This document shows positions 1 through 8,512 of a stretch of 64,000 nucleotides of DNA, piece after piece. The position numbers were made by a program, and so were the translations under genes. The notes below the pieces were generated by a model. It was given only the letters and a program-made list of their open reading frames with translations. It was not told the origin of the DNA and did not search any database. Positions within the stretch are counted from its first letter, which is position 1. Each line of letters begins with the position of its first letter. The stretch lies in contig NZ_JJMW01000071.1 of assembly GCF_000714435.1 (NCBI RefSeq), positions 1 through 64,000 on the forward strand, read 5' to 3'. This DNA is from Exiguobacterium alkaliphilum 12/1. Its GTDB lineage: Bacteria > Bacillota > Bacilli > Exiguobacteriales > Exiguobacteriaceae.

Positions 1-31
1 TGGGTGTTGCACTTAATTTTATAATTCATCG
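1..31. other. Foreign-looking left edge, possible insertion-sequence end
   Basis: The first 28 or so bases are AT-rich, unlike the GC-rich gene that follows, and hold an in-frame TAA at 14-16 just upstream of the CBS-domain reading frame. Homologues of that gene continue without a break into a membrane domain at this point, so the homologous sequence appears to stop near base 30. The stretch GTGTTGCACTTAATTTTA resembles terminal repeats I associate, from memory only, with IS30-type elements. It could instead be a contig-end artefact. Confidence 0.3.
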
Positions 32-727
32 ATGCAAAACATCTTCTCGTTCGACCAGCACGTCACGAAAGACGTCATGGTGCCGCGGACGAAAGTCGAG
101 GCGATCGACATCGAGGCGACGCGCGCCGAAGTGCTCGCGACGTTCGCCGACAGCCAGTACACCCGTTATCCGATCATGGAAGGCGGGGACAAGGACCATT
201 TAATCGGCTACATTAACGTCAAGGAAGTGCTCATGGGCTTGGCGATGCAACCTTCTGTCGATTTGAAGGCGTACGTGAAAGAGTTGCCTGTCGTCCACGA
301 GATGACACCGTTAGAAGATACATTGAAACAGATGCGCGAGGTGCGGACGCATATCGCTATCGTCCTCGACGAATATGGCGGCACATCGGGCCTCATCACG
401 CTCGAAGATTTGCTTGAAGAGATCGTCGGCGAGATTCGTGACGAGTTCGATGAGGACGAGGTCGACCCGATCCATACGGTCGATGCGTCGACGTACGACA
501 TCGACACACGCGTCCGCCTCGACGAGCTCGAAGGACGCTTCGGCCTCATGTTCGAGAACGCCGAGGAGATCGATACGCTTGGCGGTTGGCTCCAAGTCAA
601 CCGGGACGAGAATAGCGTCGGGACGACGTTCGAGTTCGACCGCTACATGCTCACCATCCTCGAGATGACAGAGCATCACGTCGAACGGGTCCGTCTCATC
701 GTCCATCCTGACGTCAAAGAGGCATAA
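32..727 (+). pseudogene. C-terminal part of a CNNM/CorC (hemolysin-type) CBS-domain protein, truncated
   Basis: What remains is the cytoplasmic half of a CNNM/CorC family protein, a family linked to divalent-cation (Mg/Co) transport. It has a CBS pair at about residues 10-140, with the family start motif DVMVPRT and the LDEYGGTSGLIT segment. A CorC_HlyC transporter-associated domain follows at about 150-225. Complete members have about 430 residues and begin with a four-helix DUF21 membrane domain. That domain is missing here because an in-frame TAA lies at 14-16. The ATG at 32 has no good ribosome-binding site and sits inside the homologous region, so it is probably not a natural start. Truncation by an insertion at the window edge is likely. 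Family assignment is firm; the cause of truncation is inferred. Confidence 0.7.
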
Positions 728-765
728 CAAAAGGTTCATCCGCGTGTGTTGCGGATGAACCTTTT
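728..765 (+). terminator. Intrinsic terminator, probably bidirectional
   Basis: AAAGGTTCATCCGC pairs with GCGGATGAACCTTT across a 7-nt loop, with A- and T-runs on the flanks. It ends the CBS gene and can also serve the leftward gene at 828. Confidence 0.85.
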
Positions 766-827
766 GTCGTTCCATCAATGCGGGGCGACGATGTTTCTGA
801 AGCGAGGAGGTTTAGTCTACCCGTCGG

Positions 828-1574
828 TCATTCCATCTCCATCCATTCTTTATGATTTCGTTGCAGTCGTTCAACCAAACCTTCCTGATCGATGTCTTCC
901 GCGTTGACGCGTCCGGAATAGAATGACTTGTTCCCGTCTTGAATCGAGATGAGAAGTGTCCGGAACGGCACGTCGGCCTCGTCGAGCACGCGCTTGACGT
1001 CACGCATCCGTTCACTCGCATGTTGCGCCGTTGCATCTTCGCCTTCAATCCAGATGACGAGGGAACCGTGATCGCGTCCGATTTGTTTGATGTCGTACGG
1101 GTGGTCGAGGATGAGCGTCGCCGGGTCGAGCGCCTCCTCGGCCGAACCTTCGCCTTCATAGATGGTCAACACTTCTTCATACAACTCATAGTCGAAAGGG
1201 AGCGAGCGGAGGGCTGTTTCCACGAGCGGATGATATTCTGCATGTAGCCGATTGAACGTCACCGTCCCGGACAGGACGTCATCATAGTAATCGTTGATAA
1301 TCGCGCCATCCCCGTTTACGACCACATCAAACTGTGTGTCCTCGCTCGTTTGTGATGCAAATGTGACGACGTACGCATCGCTCCCCCAAATCTGTAGCCC
1401 AGCGTGTACCGCCGATACCTCGATATGTGGATAGTACGTCGTGACGTATTGTTCCGCCGTCGCGATTGCTCGCTGTTCATCTCGCGGGTCACCGAACAAT
1501 GTGTGTGATAGGAGCGTACCGACCCCGTACAGGATGAGCCCGGCTCCGATCAGCGTCCCGAGAAAACGCCGCAT
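828..1574 (-). CDS. Hypothetical membrane-anchored protein
   Basis: No family was recognised. The start is placed at the ATG at 1574, because GAGGAA lies at a suitable distance upstream and the product then begins MRRFLGTLIGAG, a basic residue pair followed by one hydrophobic helix (about residues 4-24) that would act as signal-anchor or signal peptide. The remaining 220 or so residues are soluble, acidic and probably outside the membrane. A longer frame reaches 1706 but lacks a convincing ribosome-binding site. The gene faces away from comFA, with about 160 bp between the starts. No operon partner is evident. Confidence 0.6.
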   Translation of the reverse strand: MRRFLGTLIGAGLILYGVGTLLSHTLFGDPRDEQRAIATAEQYVTTYYPHIEVSAVHAGLQIWGSDAYVVTFASQTSEDTQFDVVVNGDGAIINDYYDDVLSGTVTFNRLHAEYHPLVETALRSLPFDYELYEEVLTIYEGEGSAEEALDPATLILDHPYDIKQIGRDHGSLVIWIEGEDATAQHASERMRDVKRVLDEADVPFRTLLISIQDGNKSFYSGRVNAEDIDQEGLVERLQRNHKEWMEME

Positions 1575-1738
1575 ACATACCACTTCCTCACTAAAAAAGT
1601 CTGTTTCTTCCATTATCGTAATCGATTGCGTATTTGAACACATCCGCTTAAAGAACGAAAGGCGTCGACTTACGGACGATAACTCGTGTGTCATGTAACC
1701 AGTCAACCTGATAGCGTCAGAGAAAAAGGACTGATTTC

Positions 1739-2890
1739 ATGGGACAACTTGTCATCCATCCAGACGGGCAACGCGCCATCCGTTTCGGCATGTGCCAACG
1801 CTGCCTGAGTACCGACGTCCGGGGTTTCACGTGTCTTCACGGGAGCTGCAGCTATTGCCGCAACTGTCTCCACCTCGGTCGGGTATGCCGCTGTGACTTC
1901 TTAAAAGAACTCGACGTCACGACGCCGGTCGAGCCGACCGAGCTCGTCATGCCGTTCGACTTGAGCGACGGCCAAGAACATGTGAGCGAACAGCTCCTGA
2001 AGTGGTGGGAGACGAAGACGTCCGGCCTCGTCCACGCCGTCTGTGGGTCCGGCAAGACGGAGATGGCGTTCCCGGTCATCGAACGCGTCGTAAACGTTGG
2101 GAAGCGTGTCCTCATCGTCTCGCCGCGTCGCGATGTCGCCATCGAATGGGCCGACCGACTCGAGCGCGCCTTCTCCGTCCCGATCACAAGGCGTTACGGC
2201 GGTGGGGAGAAAGACACGGTCGGGATGATCACCGTCGCGACGGCACCGCTCCTATTGAATTTGAAACACGTCTTCGACTACGTGCTCGTCGACGAGTCGG
2301 ACGCGTTCCCGTTCGCCTTTGACTTGTCGCTCTGGTGGACGATTCGACGCGCCGGGAAAGGCGTCTTCTTGTTCGTGACGGCGACCCCGACCGTCTGGCA
2401 GCGTCAGTTCCCGACCGTCCACTTGTCCCGGCGCTATCACGGGCATGACTTGCCCGTCCCGACGCTCGTCAGACAGACGGATGAGGCGATCATCGCGTTC
2501 TGCCAAAGAGAGACGCCGCGGCTCTTGTTCGTGCCGACGAAGGCCGACCTCGTCCGTTACGGGGCACGCTTGACCGATGCCGGCTTCACGGTCCGCATGG
2601 TCTCGGCCGACACGAACGAGCGGACGGACACGCTCGAGTGGCTCGCCTCGACGAACGGCATCGTGCTCGCGACGTCGATTTGGGAGCGGGGCATGACGGT
2701 GCGCGGGGTCGATGTCGCCGTGATCGAGAGTGAACATATGCTCTTCACCTCGCGCGGTCTCATCCAGATGGCCGGGCGGGCCGGACGAAAACCGGACGCG
2801 CCGACCGGGGACGTCGTCTTCTTCTACAACGAGCGGACGTGGCGTCAAGACCGGGCCATCGAAGCGATTGAACGGGCGAATCGCCGATGA
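1739..2890 (+). CDS. comFA: ComFA, competence DNA-uptake ATPase/helicase
   Basis: ComFA is a superfamily 2 helicase-like ATPase that helps pull single-stranded DNA through the ComEC pore at the cytoplasmic face. The N-terminus has the family zinc site, a four-cysteine cluster at about residues 20-58 (CQRC ... CSYC ... CRC). The helicase core follows, with Walker A GSGKTE near residue 100, a DEAD-type box DESD near 190, and motifs SATP-like (VTATPT) and QMAGRAGRK in the C-terminal RecA lobe. At 383 residues it is shorter than the Bacillus subtilis protein (about 460), mostly by a shorter N-terminus. AAGGA lies 8 nt before the ATG. The stop overlaps the comFC start as ATGA, as in the classical comF operon. 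Confidence 0.93.
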   Translation: MGQLVIHPDGQRAIRFGMCQRCLSTDVRGFTCLHGSCSYCRNCLHLGRVCRCDFLKELDVTTPVEPTELVMPFDLSDGQEHVSEQLLKWWETKTSGLVHAVCGSGKTEMAFPVIERVVNVGKRVLIVSPRRDVAIEWADRLERAFSVPITRRYGGGEKDTVGMITVATAPLLLNLKHVFDYVLVDESDAFPFAFDLSLWWTIRRAGKGVFLFVTATPTVWQRQFPTVHLSRRYHGHDLPVPTLVRQTDEAIIAFCQRETPRLLFVPTKADLVRYGARLTDAGFTVRMVSADTNERTDTLEWLASTNGIVLATSIWERGMTVRGVDVAVIESEHMLFTSRGLIQMAGRAGRKPDAPTGDVVFFYNERTWRQDRAIEAIERANRR

Positions 2891-3555
2891 ACTGCCTCGT
2901 CTGTCGGAAACCGCTCAATGTCAAATGGACGCCGTCGACGTTGTTCAAACGTGACTGGGTCTGTTCGGACTGCGAGACGTCACTCACCCCGCTCGTGCCG
3001 GGCTGTCCGAGATGCGGGCATCCGACCGAGGACGAGAAGACGTGCCCGGACTGCATCCGCTGGCTCGCCCTCGGTCTCGACTTGACCGTGCGCTCGCTCT
3101 ACGCCTATGACGAGGCCGGGGCGAACTGGCTCCACCGGTACAAGTTCGGCGGGGACGTGGCGCTCGTCGAACACGTGAAGCCGGTCCTCCGGGCGTGTCG
3201 TGAGAAAGGCGTGTGGTACGTACCGATTCCGCTCGGCGAGGAGCGATTAAAGCAGCGACGCTTCAATCAGGCGGAACTGCTCGCCCGTGCCATCGGACCG
3301 ATGCGGCCGCTACTTCAAAAGACAGAGGTTTTGAGTCAACGCGAACTTGGGAAAGGAGAAAGGCGGCACCGTCAAAACCCGTTCGCTATACAAACCGAAG
3401 TCCGATGTGAGAAAATTGTTCTCGTCGACGACGTCTATACGACAGGGACGACGCTCCATCAGGCGGCGCTCACGTTGAAACATGCGGGCTACCGAGAAGT
3501 TTCTGCCGTTTGCTTGTTCCGGGCGCTAAACAAATCAAAAACGCGTCCGATATAA
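2887..3555 (+). CDS. comFC: ComFC, phosphoribosyltransferase-like competence protein
   Basis: ComFC is a phosphoribosyltransferase-fold protein that partners ComFA during DNA uptake. The N-terminal 60 residues hold several CxxC pairs (CLVC, CSDC, CPRC, CPDC), forming the family zinc ribbon. The PRPP-binding motif VLVDDVYTTGTT lies at about residues 178-189. The length of 222 residues is normal. It overlaps comFA by 4 nt, so translational coupling is likely. Its last nine codons contain a full sigma-D promoter for the next operon, which repeats the arrangement known in B. subtilis. Confidence 0.93.
   Translation: MNCLVCRKPLNVKWTPSTLFKRDWVCSDCETSLTPLVPGCPRCGHPTEDEKTCPDCIRWLALGLDLTVRSLYAYDEAGANWLHRYKFGGDVALVEHVKPVLRACREKGVWYVPIPLGEERLKQRRFNQAELLARAIGPMRPLLQKTEVLSQRELGKGERRHRQNPFAIQTEVRCEKIVLVDDVYTTGTTLHQAALTLKHAGYREVSAVCLFRALNKSKTRPI
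3527..3553 (+). promoter_or_regulatory. Sigma-D promoter of the yvyF-flgM-flgN-flgK-flgL operon
   Basis: TAAA at 3527-3530 and TCCGATAT at 3546-3553 are separated by exactly 15 nt, matching the SigD consensus TAAA-N14-16-GCCGATAT. It lies inside the end of comFC. It would make flgM and the hook-associated genes depend on sigma-D even when comF is silent. Confidence 0.85.
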
Positions 3556-3574
3556 AAGGCAGAGGTGAAGGACA

Positions 3575-3958
3575 ATGGAAGCCACAACGTGTCAAAAGTG
3601 CGGACGCCTGTTCATGAAACAAGGCCGCTCGCCTTACTGCCCGTCCTGCGGGGAAGTCGACTTTCAAAACTTCTTGAAAGTGCGCGACTTCATCCGTGAA
3701 CCAGACAATAGAGAGACCACGATCGGGGCCCTCGTCGAAGCGACAGGCGTCTCCGAGCTTGATATCACGCGATATATCCATGAAGGACGCCTGATCATCA
3801 AGGACAACCCAGGTCTCGCCATCAGCTGTGTCCGGTGCGGGGAACCGACGAACGCCGGAAAAGTTTGTACGAGTTGCCAGACCGACATGCAGCAAGAACT
3901 GCACAGTTTACAACAAAGCATCACGAAACCAAGCGCTCGCGCTTATCGTTTGGACTAA
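3575..3958 (+). CDS. yvyF: YvyF, flagellar-operon zinc-ribbon protein
   Basis: The protein is a small zinc-binding protein of the TIGR03826 (YvyF) family found in flgM operons of Bacilli; B. subtilis YvyF is reported to affect flagellar gene expression. It has two cysteine knuckles, CQKC/CPSC at residues 6-27 and CVRC/CTSC at about 87-108. A helical middle (ATGVSELDITRYIHEGRL) resembles a winged-helix or MerR-like DNA-binding segment. Length (127 residues) fits the family. AGAGGTGAAGG upstream is a good ribosome-binding site. The sigma-D promoter at 3527-3553 lies just before it. Confidence 0.85.
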   Translation: MEATTCQKCGRLFMKQGRSPYCPSCGEVDFQNFLKVRDFIREPDNRETTIGALVEATGVSELDITRYIHEGRLIIKDNPGLAISCVRCGEPTNAGKVCTSCQTDMQQELHSLQQSITKPSARAYRLD

Positions 3959-3978
3959 CATCAAGAGGGGGGATACGC

Positions 3979-4230
3979 ATGCGCATCGATTCTGCCAAGT
4001 GGGTACATTTACCACACACGTACGAGAAGAAAACGCAAGCCGAGACGAAGCCCGAGCCAACACGCCAAACGGACCGACTATCGATATCGGCGGAAGCCCG
4101 CGCCCGGTTTGAAGAACCGGTGAAACATCCGGAACGCCTTGAGAAGATCAACGCCTTGAAGGCCGAGATTGACGCAGGGACGTATTCACGGGACGCGCGC
4201 GACATCGCCAAACGCTTTCTACAAGGATGA
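3979..4230 (+). CDS. flgM: FlgM, anti-sigma-D factor
   Basis: FlgM binds and inhibits sigma-D until the hook-basal body is complete. The start is the ATG at 3979, directly behind AGAGGGGGG, which gives 83 residues beginning MRIDSAKW. A longer open frame upstream has no ribosome-binding site and overlaps yvyF. The C-terminal half (RLEKINALKAEIDAGTYS...) is the conserved sigma-binding region, with the typical pattern of short helices. It sits between yvyF and flgN as in B. subtilis. A hairpin with a T-run follows it and may reduce read-through into flgN. Confidence 0.88.
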   Translation: MRIDSAKWVHLPHTYEKKTQAETKPEPTRQTDRLSISAEARARFEEPVKHPERLEKINALKAEIDAGTYSRDARDIAKRFLQG

Positions 4231-4280
4231 ATGGAAGCAAGGTCCGCTTGAGGCCTTCGCACGGATAACACGGCACGGAA

Positions 4281-4320
4281 GCTGACTAGAGGGGACCCCT
4301 TTTTAGTCGGCTCTTTTTTT
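4281..4320 (+). terminator. Hairpin terminator or attenuator between flgM and flgN
   Basis: GCTGACTA pairs with TAGTCGGC, and AGGGG with CCCCT inside it; CTCTTTTTTT follows. Since flgN starts only 18 nt further on, it probably attenuates rather than ends the operon. Confidence 0.75.
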
Positions 4321-4337
4321 GGAAAAAGGAGAGACTT

Positions 4338-4694
4338 ATGCTCGCATTACATACACGTTTGCTCGAACTCGCCTACGAGAAAGAACAGCTCTTGATCAAA
4401 GGCGACATGCCCGCCTTCACGACGCTCGTCAAGGAAGAAGCGAAACTCGTCCGGCAAATCGCACAAAAAGAAGCGGAACGACTTCAAGGTTTGCTCATTT
4501 TGGACGATGAAGAGAAAGAAGCACTCAGACCGGTCCTGTTCGAACTGAAACGGCAGAACGAATTGAACGCCGCGCTACTCGAACAGTCGCTCAACTATAT
4601 CAACTGGCACCTCGACATGCTCATGCCAGACGCAGACGATTTCACTTACGGCCAACAAGCGTTCGAGACACGCTCGTTCAGCCGCGACGTATAA
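4338..4694 (+). CDS. flgN: FlgN, chaperone for hook-associated proteins
   Basis: FlgN-family chaperones bind the C-termini of FlgK and FlgL in the cytoplasm before export. The 118-residue product is almost entirely helical and charged (HTRLLELAYEKEQLL ... EEAKLVRQIAQKEAERL), as expected for the family. The hairpin-forming pattern and position directly before flgK support the call. AAAGGAGAGA precedes the ATG. Sequence conservation in this family is low, so order carries much of the weight. Confidence 0.85.
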   Translation: MLALHTRLLELAYEKEQLLIKGDMPAFTTLVKEEAKLVRQIAQKEAERLQGLLILDDEEKEALRPVLFELKRQNELNAALLEQSLNYINWHLDMLMPDADDFTYGQQAFETRSFSRDV

Positions 4695-4706
4695 GGGGGA
4701 AGATTG

Positions 4707-6215
4707 ATGGGTTCAACATTTATGGGATTGGAGACGGCACGGCGGAGCCTCTCGACACACCAATGGGCGCTCCAGGCGACCGGCAACAACGTCGCCAACG
4801 CCTCTAACCCGGGCTATTCACGCCAACGCCTGACGATCGGCATGACCGAACAACTGAGCGTCAACTTCGGCGGCACGAAGGCCGGACAGTTCGGGACCGG
4901 TGTCCGCGGCGAGACGCTCGCTCGGATTCGCGACTTGATGATTGACCAGCAGTATCGAGATGAGACGGTAAAGAATTCGTTTTATGCGACGAAGCAAGCG
5001 GCCTTCGGACGAATGGAAGACATCATCAACGAGCCTTCTGAGAACGGGCTCGCCAAGTCGCTCGACTTGTTCTGGGCGTCGCTTCAGGACTTGTCGGTCA
5101 ACCCGGACGACACGGGCGCGCGTAGCGTCGTGCGCCAACGGGCGATGACGCTAGCCAGTACGTTCAACTATATGTCCTCCTCACTTACTAAAGTGCAGGA
5201 CGATTTAAAAGCAGAAGCGGACGTTGTCGTCAAGAAAGTGAACGATCTTTTAACAAAAATCAGTGATGTTAACCGTCAAATCGGAGATGCGGAACCGCTC
5301 GGCGTGTTACCGAACGAATTGTATGACGCACGTGACCGTTACATGGACGAACTTGCCCGATATATCGAATTCGAGCGCAAACCAATCGACTATTTGAACG
5401 GCGAGACGCGCGGGAACTCGCAACGGATGGCGGAAGGGCGTATTGATATTGTCATTAACTTGAATACGACTCCGACAAAAACACCGGTAACGTTAGTGGA
5501 TGCAGCTAATGGAAAGGTTGGCTCAATTGGGAGTTCTGGTTATAAAGATGCGGGGGCGCTTGCGGCAGACCCAATGCTTCCAATGACGTTTGACGATATG
5601 CCGAATGGAAAGTTGAAAGCACTTGTCGATATGCATGACGGGGCCTTCACGAAAATGCTGAAAGACTTAGATGAAATGGCAAGCGTATTCGCGACAGCGT
5701 TCAACAATACCCATAAGTTAAACAAAGATGCGGCAGGTGTGGAAGGGCGAGACGATTTCTTTATTGATTCTGTATCAGGTACGAATGTAGGGATAAAAGC
5801 CTCGACCATCCAAGTGAGCGATGACTTTATGAAGAACCTTGATTTGATTGCCGCGTCACAGGACGGCAACATCGGCGATGGCAGCGGGGCGCTAGCACTC
5901 GCTCGCTTGAAAGAATTCTCACTTAGTTTTGATGGCTCTGTTACGACGTCGACTTCGATTGGGAAATATTATCAAAACGTTATTGGGAACATGGCTGTCG
6001 AGGCAAGTCAAAACGGTAGTCTTGCTAAGAGTACCTTTGCCCTCATGGCGAGCTCGGATCAGCGACGCATGTCGGTGAGCGCCGTGTCGCTTGATGAGGA
6101 AATGACGATGATGATCCAGTATCAACACGCTTATAATGCGGCGGCCCGGAATATTACCGCCGTCGACGAGATGCTCGATAAAATCATTAACGGCATGGGA
6201 ATTGTAGGGAGGTAA
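4707..6215 (+). CDS. flgK: FlgK, hook-filament junction protein 1
   Basis: FlgK forms the first junction ring between hook and filament. The N-terminus carries the rod/hook family motif (ALQATGNNVANASNPGYSRQ) and the C-terminus the matching D0 helix (EEMTMMIQYQHAYNAAARN). The start is the ATG at 4707, 8 nt after GGGGGA, giving 502 residues; a TTG one codon earlier is less likely. Codons from about 5160 to 6050 are more AT-rich than the two ends. This central part encodes the variable D2/D3 surface domains, and the mosaic pattern suggests recombination or diversification there. Confidence 0.95.
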   Translation: MGSTFMGLETARRSLSTHQWALQATGNNVANASNPGYSRQRLTIGMTEQLSVNFGGTKAGQFGTGVRGETLARIRDLMIDQQYRDETVKNSFYATKQAAFGRMEDIINEPSENGLAKSLDLFWASLQDLSVNPDDTGARSVVRQRAMTLASTFNYMSSSLTKVQDDLKAEADVVVKKVNDLLTKISDVNRQIGDAEPLGVLPNELYDARDRYMDELARYIEFERKPIDYLNGETRGNSQRMAEGRIDIVINLNTTPTKTPVTLVDAANGKVGSIGSSGYKDAGALAADPMLPMTFDDMPNGKLKALVDMHDGAFTKMLKDLDEMASVFATAFNNTHKLNKDAAGVEGRDDFFIDSVSGTNVGIKASTIQVSDDFMKNLDLIAASQDGNIGDGSGALALARLKEFSLSFDGSVTTSTSIGKYYQNVIGNMAVEASQNGSLAKSTFALMASSDQRRMSVSAVSLDEEMTMMIQYQHAYNAAARNITAVDEMLDKIINGMGIVGR

Positions 6216-6221
6216 TGATTG

Positions 6222-7151
6222 ATGCGTGTCACACAGACGATGCTTACACAGACAAACTTGAAACACTTATCAAGTAGCTATAACACACTTGCCCGTGTTC
6301 AAGAACAATTGATTAGCGGAAAGCGGATTCAAAAAGCGTCGGAAGACCCGGTCGTCGCGATGCAAGGCATCCGCTACCGAACCGAGGTGCGCGAGGTCGA
6401 CCAATTCCGCCGTAACGTCAGCGAGGCGACGAGTTGGATGGACTTGACCGACTCGACGCTGAACGAAGTGACGGAAGCCGTCAAACGGATTCGCGAATTG
6501 ACGACGCAGGCGGCAAACGACACGTATGAGTCGTCACAACGTCAAATCATCAAGAGTGAAATCGACCAGCTCGTCGAGCATATCGGCTCGCTCGCGAACG
6601 CGAAATCGGGCGAGAAGTACATCTATAACGGCACGAAGACGGACCAGCCGCTCATCGACATGGCCGCGCTGAAGGCGTTCCTCGCCGACCCGGACGCGGA
6701 CGTCGATTCGATCTATACGGGCGGTGTGCCGACGGACAGCGGCAAGATTTCCTTCGAGGTGTCAAAAGGTATTACGATGCAAGTGAATATGCAACCAGAA
6801 ACGATATTTGGAAAAGAGCTGTTCGAGGGACTCCATAAATTGAGTACAATGTTAAATAAACCGGATACGGGCGGGGCCGACTTGTCGGCACAGCTCGCGA
6901 CGCTCGACACGCTCGGGCAGAACTTGATCACGGAGCGGGCCGAACTCGGCGCGCGCGCGAACCGACTCGAGCTCGTCGACAATCGCCTGCAAGACCACGA
7001 AATCATCGCGAAGACGATCATGTCGGACAACGAGGACATCGACATCGAGCGCGTCATCATGGAACTCAAGTCACATGAGACGGTGCACCGGGCCGCACTC
7101 TCGGCCGGTGCCCGCATCATCCAGCCGACGCTCCTCGACTTCCTTCGGTAA
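6222..7151 (+). CDS. flgL: FlgL, hook-filament junction protein 3
   Basis: FlgL is the second junction protein and shares the flagellin fold. Residues 1-140 are the conserved helical N-terminus (LSSSYNTLARVQEQLISGKRI-type start) and the last 90 residues are the C-terminal helix (ANRLELVDNRLQDHE...). The start ATG at 6222 follows GGGAGGTAATG, and a TTG codon at 6219 is in frame but less likely. It lies 6 nt after flgK and 6 nt before yviE, so all three are co-transcribed. The 309 residues fit the family. Confidence 0.95.
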   Translation: MRVTQTMLTQTNLKHLSSSYNTLARVQEQLISGKRIQKASEDPVVAMQGIRYRTEVREVDQFRRNVSEATSWMDLTDSTLNEVTEAVKRIRELTTQAANDTYESSQRQIIKSEIDQLVEHIGSLANAKSGEKYIYNGTKTDQPLIDMAALKAFLADPDADVDSIYTGGVPTDSGKISFEVSKGITMQVNMQPETIFGKELFEGLHKLSTMLNKPDTGGADLSAQLATLDTLGQNLITERAELGARANRLELVDNRLQDHEIIAKTIMSDNEDIDIERVIMELKSHETVHRAALSAGARIIQPTLLDFLR

Positions 7152-7157
7152 CGGCGG

Positions 7158-7733
7158 ATGAATCTCGCGAGGCTTGAGATGCGGCAGACGCATGCTGCCA
7201 TCCAGATGACGTCGAACCGGCCCGTGCTCGAGATGAGACAAGGCCGGGCCGACATGACGATGACGCAAGGGAAGGCCGAGATGACGCAGCGGACGACACC
7301 AGGGACGCTCGAGGTCGACTCGTCGGTCGCCCGGAGCGAGAGCAACTTAAAAGGCGCGCTCGAACTCGGCCGCCATTTCGGCGGGCTCGGTGAACAAGGG
7401 GCGCGCGAGGCGACGAGCATGGCCGCCCGCGAAGGCGACCAGCTCATGCGGATCGAGAACGGCAACCCGATTCCACAGATCGCCGCCAGCAAAGTGAACG
7501 ACCCGTATCCGGTCGTCGACCTCGAATTCATGCCGAAGTCGATTGACCGCGTCAAGTTGACGTACACGCCGGCGGATGTCAAAATCGAGTGGAACGTGAC
7601 ACCGGCACAGATTGATGTATCGCTCACCCCGACCGATTTCTCGTTCACGCCATGGACGACGGACATCTCGCTCCGTCAACAGGCGTCGCTCGAGATGTGG
7701 GCGGTCGGTGGGATGTATGATGAGACGCGTTGA
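7158..7733 (+). CDS. yviE: YviE-like flagellar-operon protein (DUF6470)
   Basis: The 191-residue protein matches the YviE family found between flgL and fliW in Bacilli; its function is not known. The N-terminal part is rich in short repeats of the type xLEMRQxxA/IQM (about residues 5-50). The C-terminal part contains recurring valine-rich beta-strand units (VKIEWNVTPAQIDVSLTPTD). It starts 6 nt after flgL, and fliW follows 15 nt downstream. Location in the filament-control part of the operon suggests a role in flagellin handling, but that is inference. Confidence 0.8.
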   Translation: MNLARLEMRQTHAAIQMTSNRPVLEMRQGRADMTMTQGKAEMTQRTTPGTLEVDSSVARSESNLKGALELGRHFGGLGEQGAREATSMAAREGDQLMRIENGNPIPQIAASKVNDPYPVVDLEFMPKSIDRVKLTYTPADVKIEWNVTPAQIDVSLTPTDFSFTPWTTDISLRQQASLEMWAVGGMYDETR

Positions 7734-7748
7734 AAGTGAGGAAGATCC

Positions 7749-8186
7749 ATGTTCATTGAGACAGATTATTTTGGCAAGATCGAAGTGAAAGAAGAAGAGA
7801 CGATCTCGTTCGTCAGTGAGATCCCGGGCTTCCCGGAATCGAAGACGTTCGCGCTCATCCCGTACGGCGACGACCTGCCGTTTTGGTCGCTCCAGTCGCT
7901 CGAGGACAAGGCGTGCGCCTTCGTCGTGACGAACCCGTTCTGGCATAAGCCGGATTACGCGTTCGAGTTGACGGACGGGGCGAAAGACCAGCTCGGCATC
8001 GACGAGGCGGAACACGTGTCGGTGTATGCCATCGTCACGCTCCGCGAACCGTTCGAGACGTCGACGCTCAACTTGAAGGCCCCGATCGTCATCGAGACGA
8101 ACGAGCGCCGCGGCAAACAAGTCATCCTAGACGATGCCTACCCGGCGCGCTTCCCGCTCGGCGGCCAGAAAAGCGAGGTGCGCTGA
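7749..8186 (+). CDS. fliW: FliW, flagellin-binding antagonist of CsrA
   Basis: FliW binds free flagellin in the cytoplasm and, when released, blocks CsrA, so that hag is translated only when flagellin is being exported. The 145-residue product has the family pattern [14 protein letters not shown] near the start and the beta-rich body ending in [20 protein letters not shown], which is highly conserved in FliW. A ribosome-binding site (GTGAGGAAG) precedes the ATG. Its stop overlaps the csrA start (TGATG), which couples antagonist and target. The hag leader in this window carries the expected CsrA sites. Confidence 0.95.
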   Translation: MFIETDYFGKIEVKEEETISFVSEIPGFPESKTFALIPYGDDLPFWSLQSLEDKACAFVVTNPFWHKPDYAFELTDGAKDQLGIDEAEHVSVYAIVTLREPFETSTLNLKAPIVIETNERRGKQVILDDAYPARFPLGGQKSEVR

Positions 8187-8413
8187 TGCTCGTATTGAAA
8201 CGAAAACAAGGCGAGGCGATTCATATCGGCGACGACGTGACGCTGACGGTGCTCGCGATCGAGGGCGACCAAGTGAAGCTCGGGATTGACGCACCGCGCC
8301 ATATCGACATCCATCGCCATGAAGTGTACGTCCAGATGCAGGCCGAGAACGAGTCGGCCCGGGACAGCGCCAACTTGATGCGACAGATGATGCAAAACAA
8401 GTCGGAAGCGTGA
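8186..8413 (+). CDS. csrA: CsrA, carbon storage / flagellin translation regulator
   Basis: CsrA is a dimeric RNA-binding protein that recognises GGA motifs in hairpin loops and blocks Shine-Dalgarno sites. The protein starts [18 protein letters not shown], the canonical CsrA beginning, and keeps the RNA-contact residues in strand 1 (L4-R6) and the segment [18 protein letters not shown]. The length is 75 residues. In Bacilli with FliW its main target is the hag leader. It is the last gene of the flgM operon in this window. Confidence 0.97.
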   Translation: MLVLKRKQGEAIHIGDDVTLTVLAIEGDQVKLGIDAPRHIDIHRHEVYVQMQAENESARDSANLMRQMMQNKSEA

Positions 8414-8512
8414 GCTTTCGGCTTTTTTCATTGGTGTAGCTTATTAACGGATGACAGTCGCCCTGATCATGCGTTACGATGGATGGGAATTTCGGGGAAA
8501 GGGTGCGGTCGT

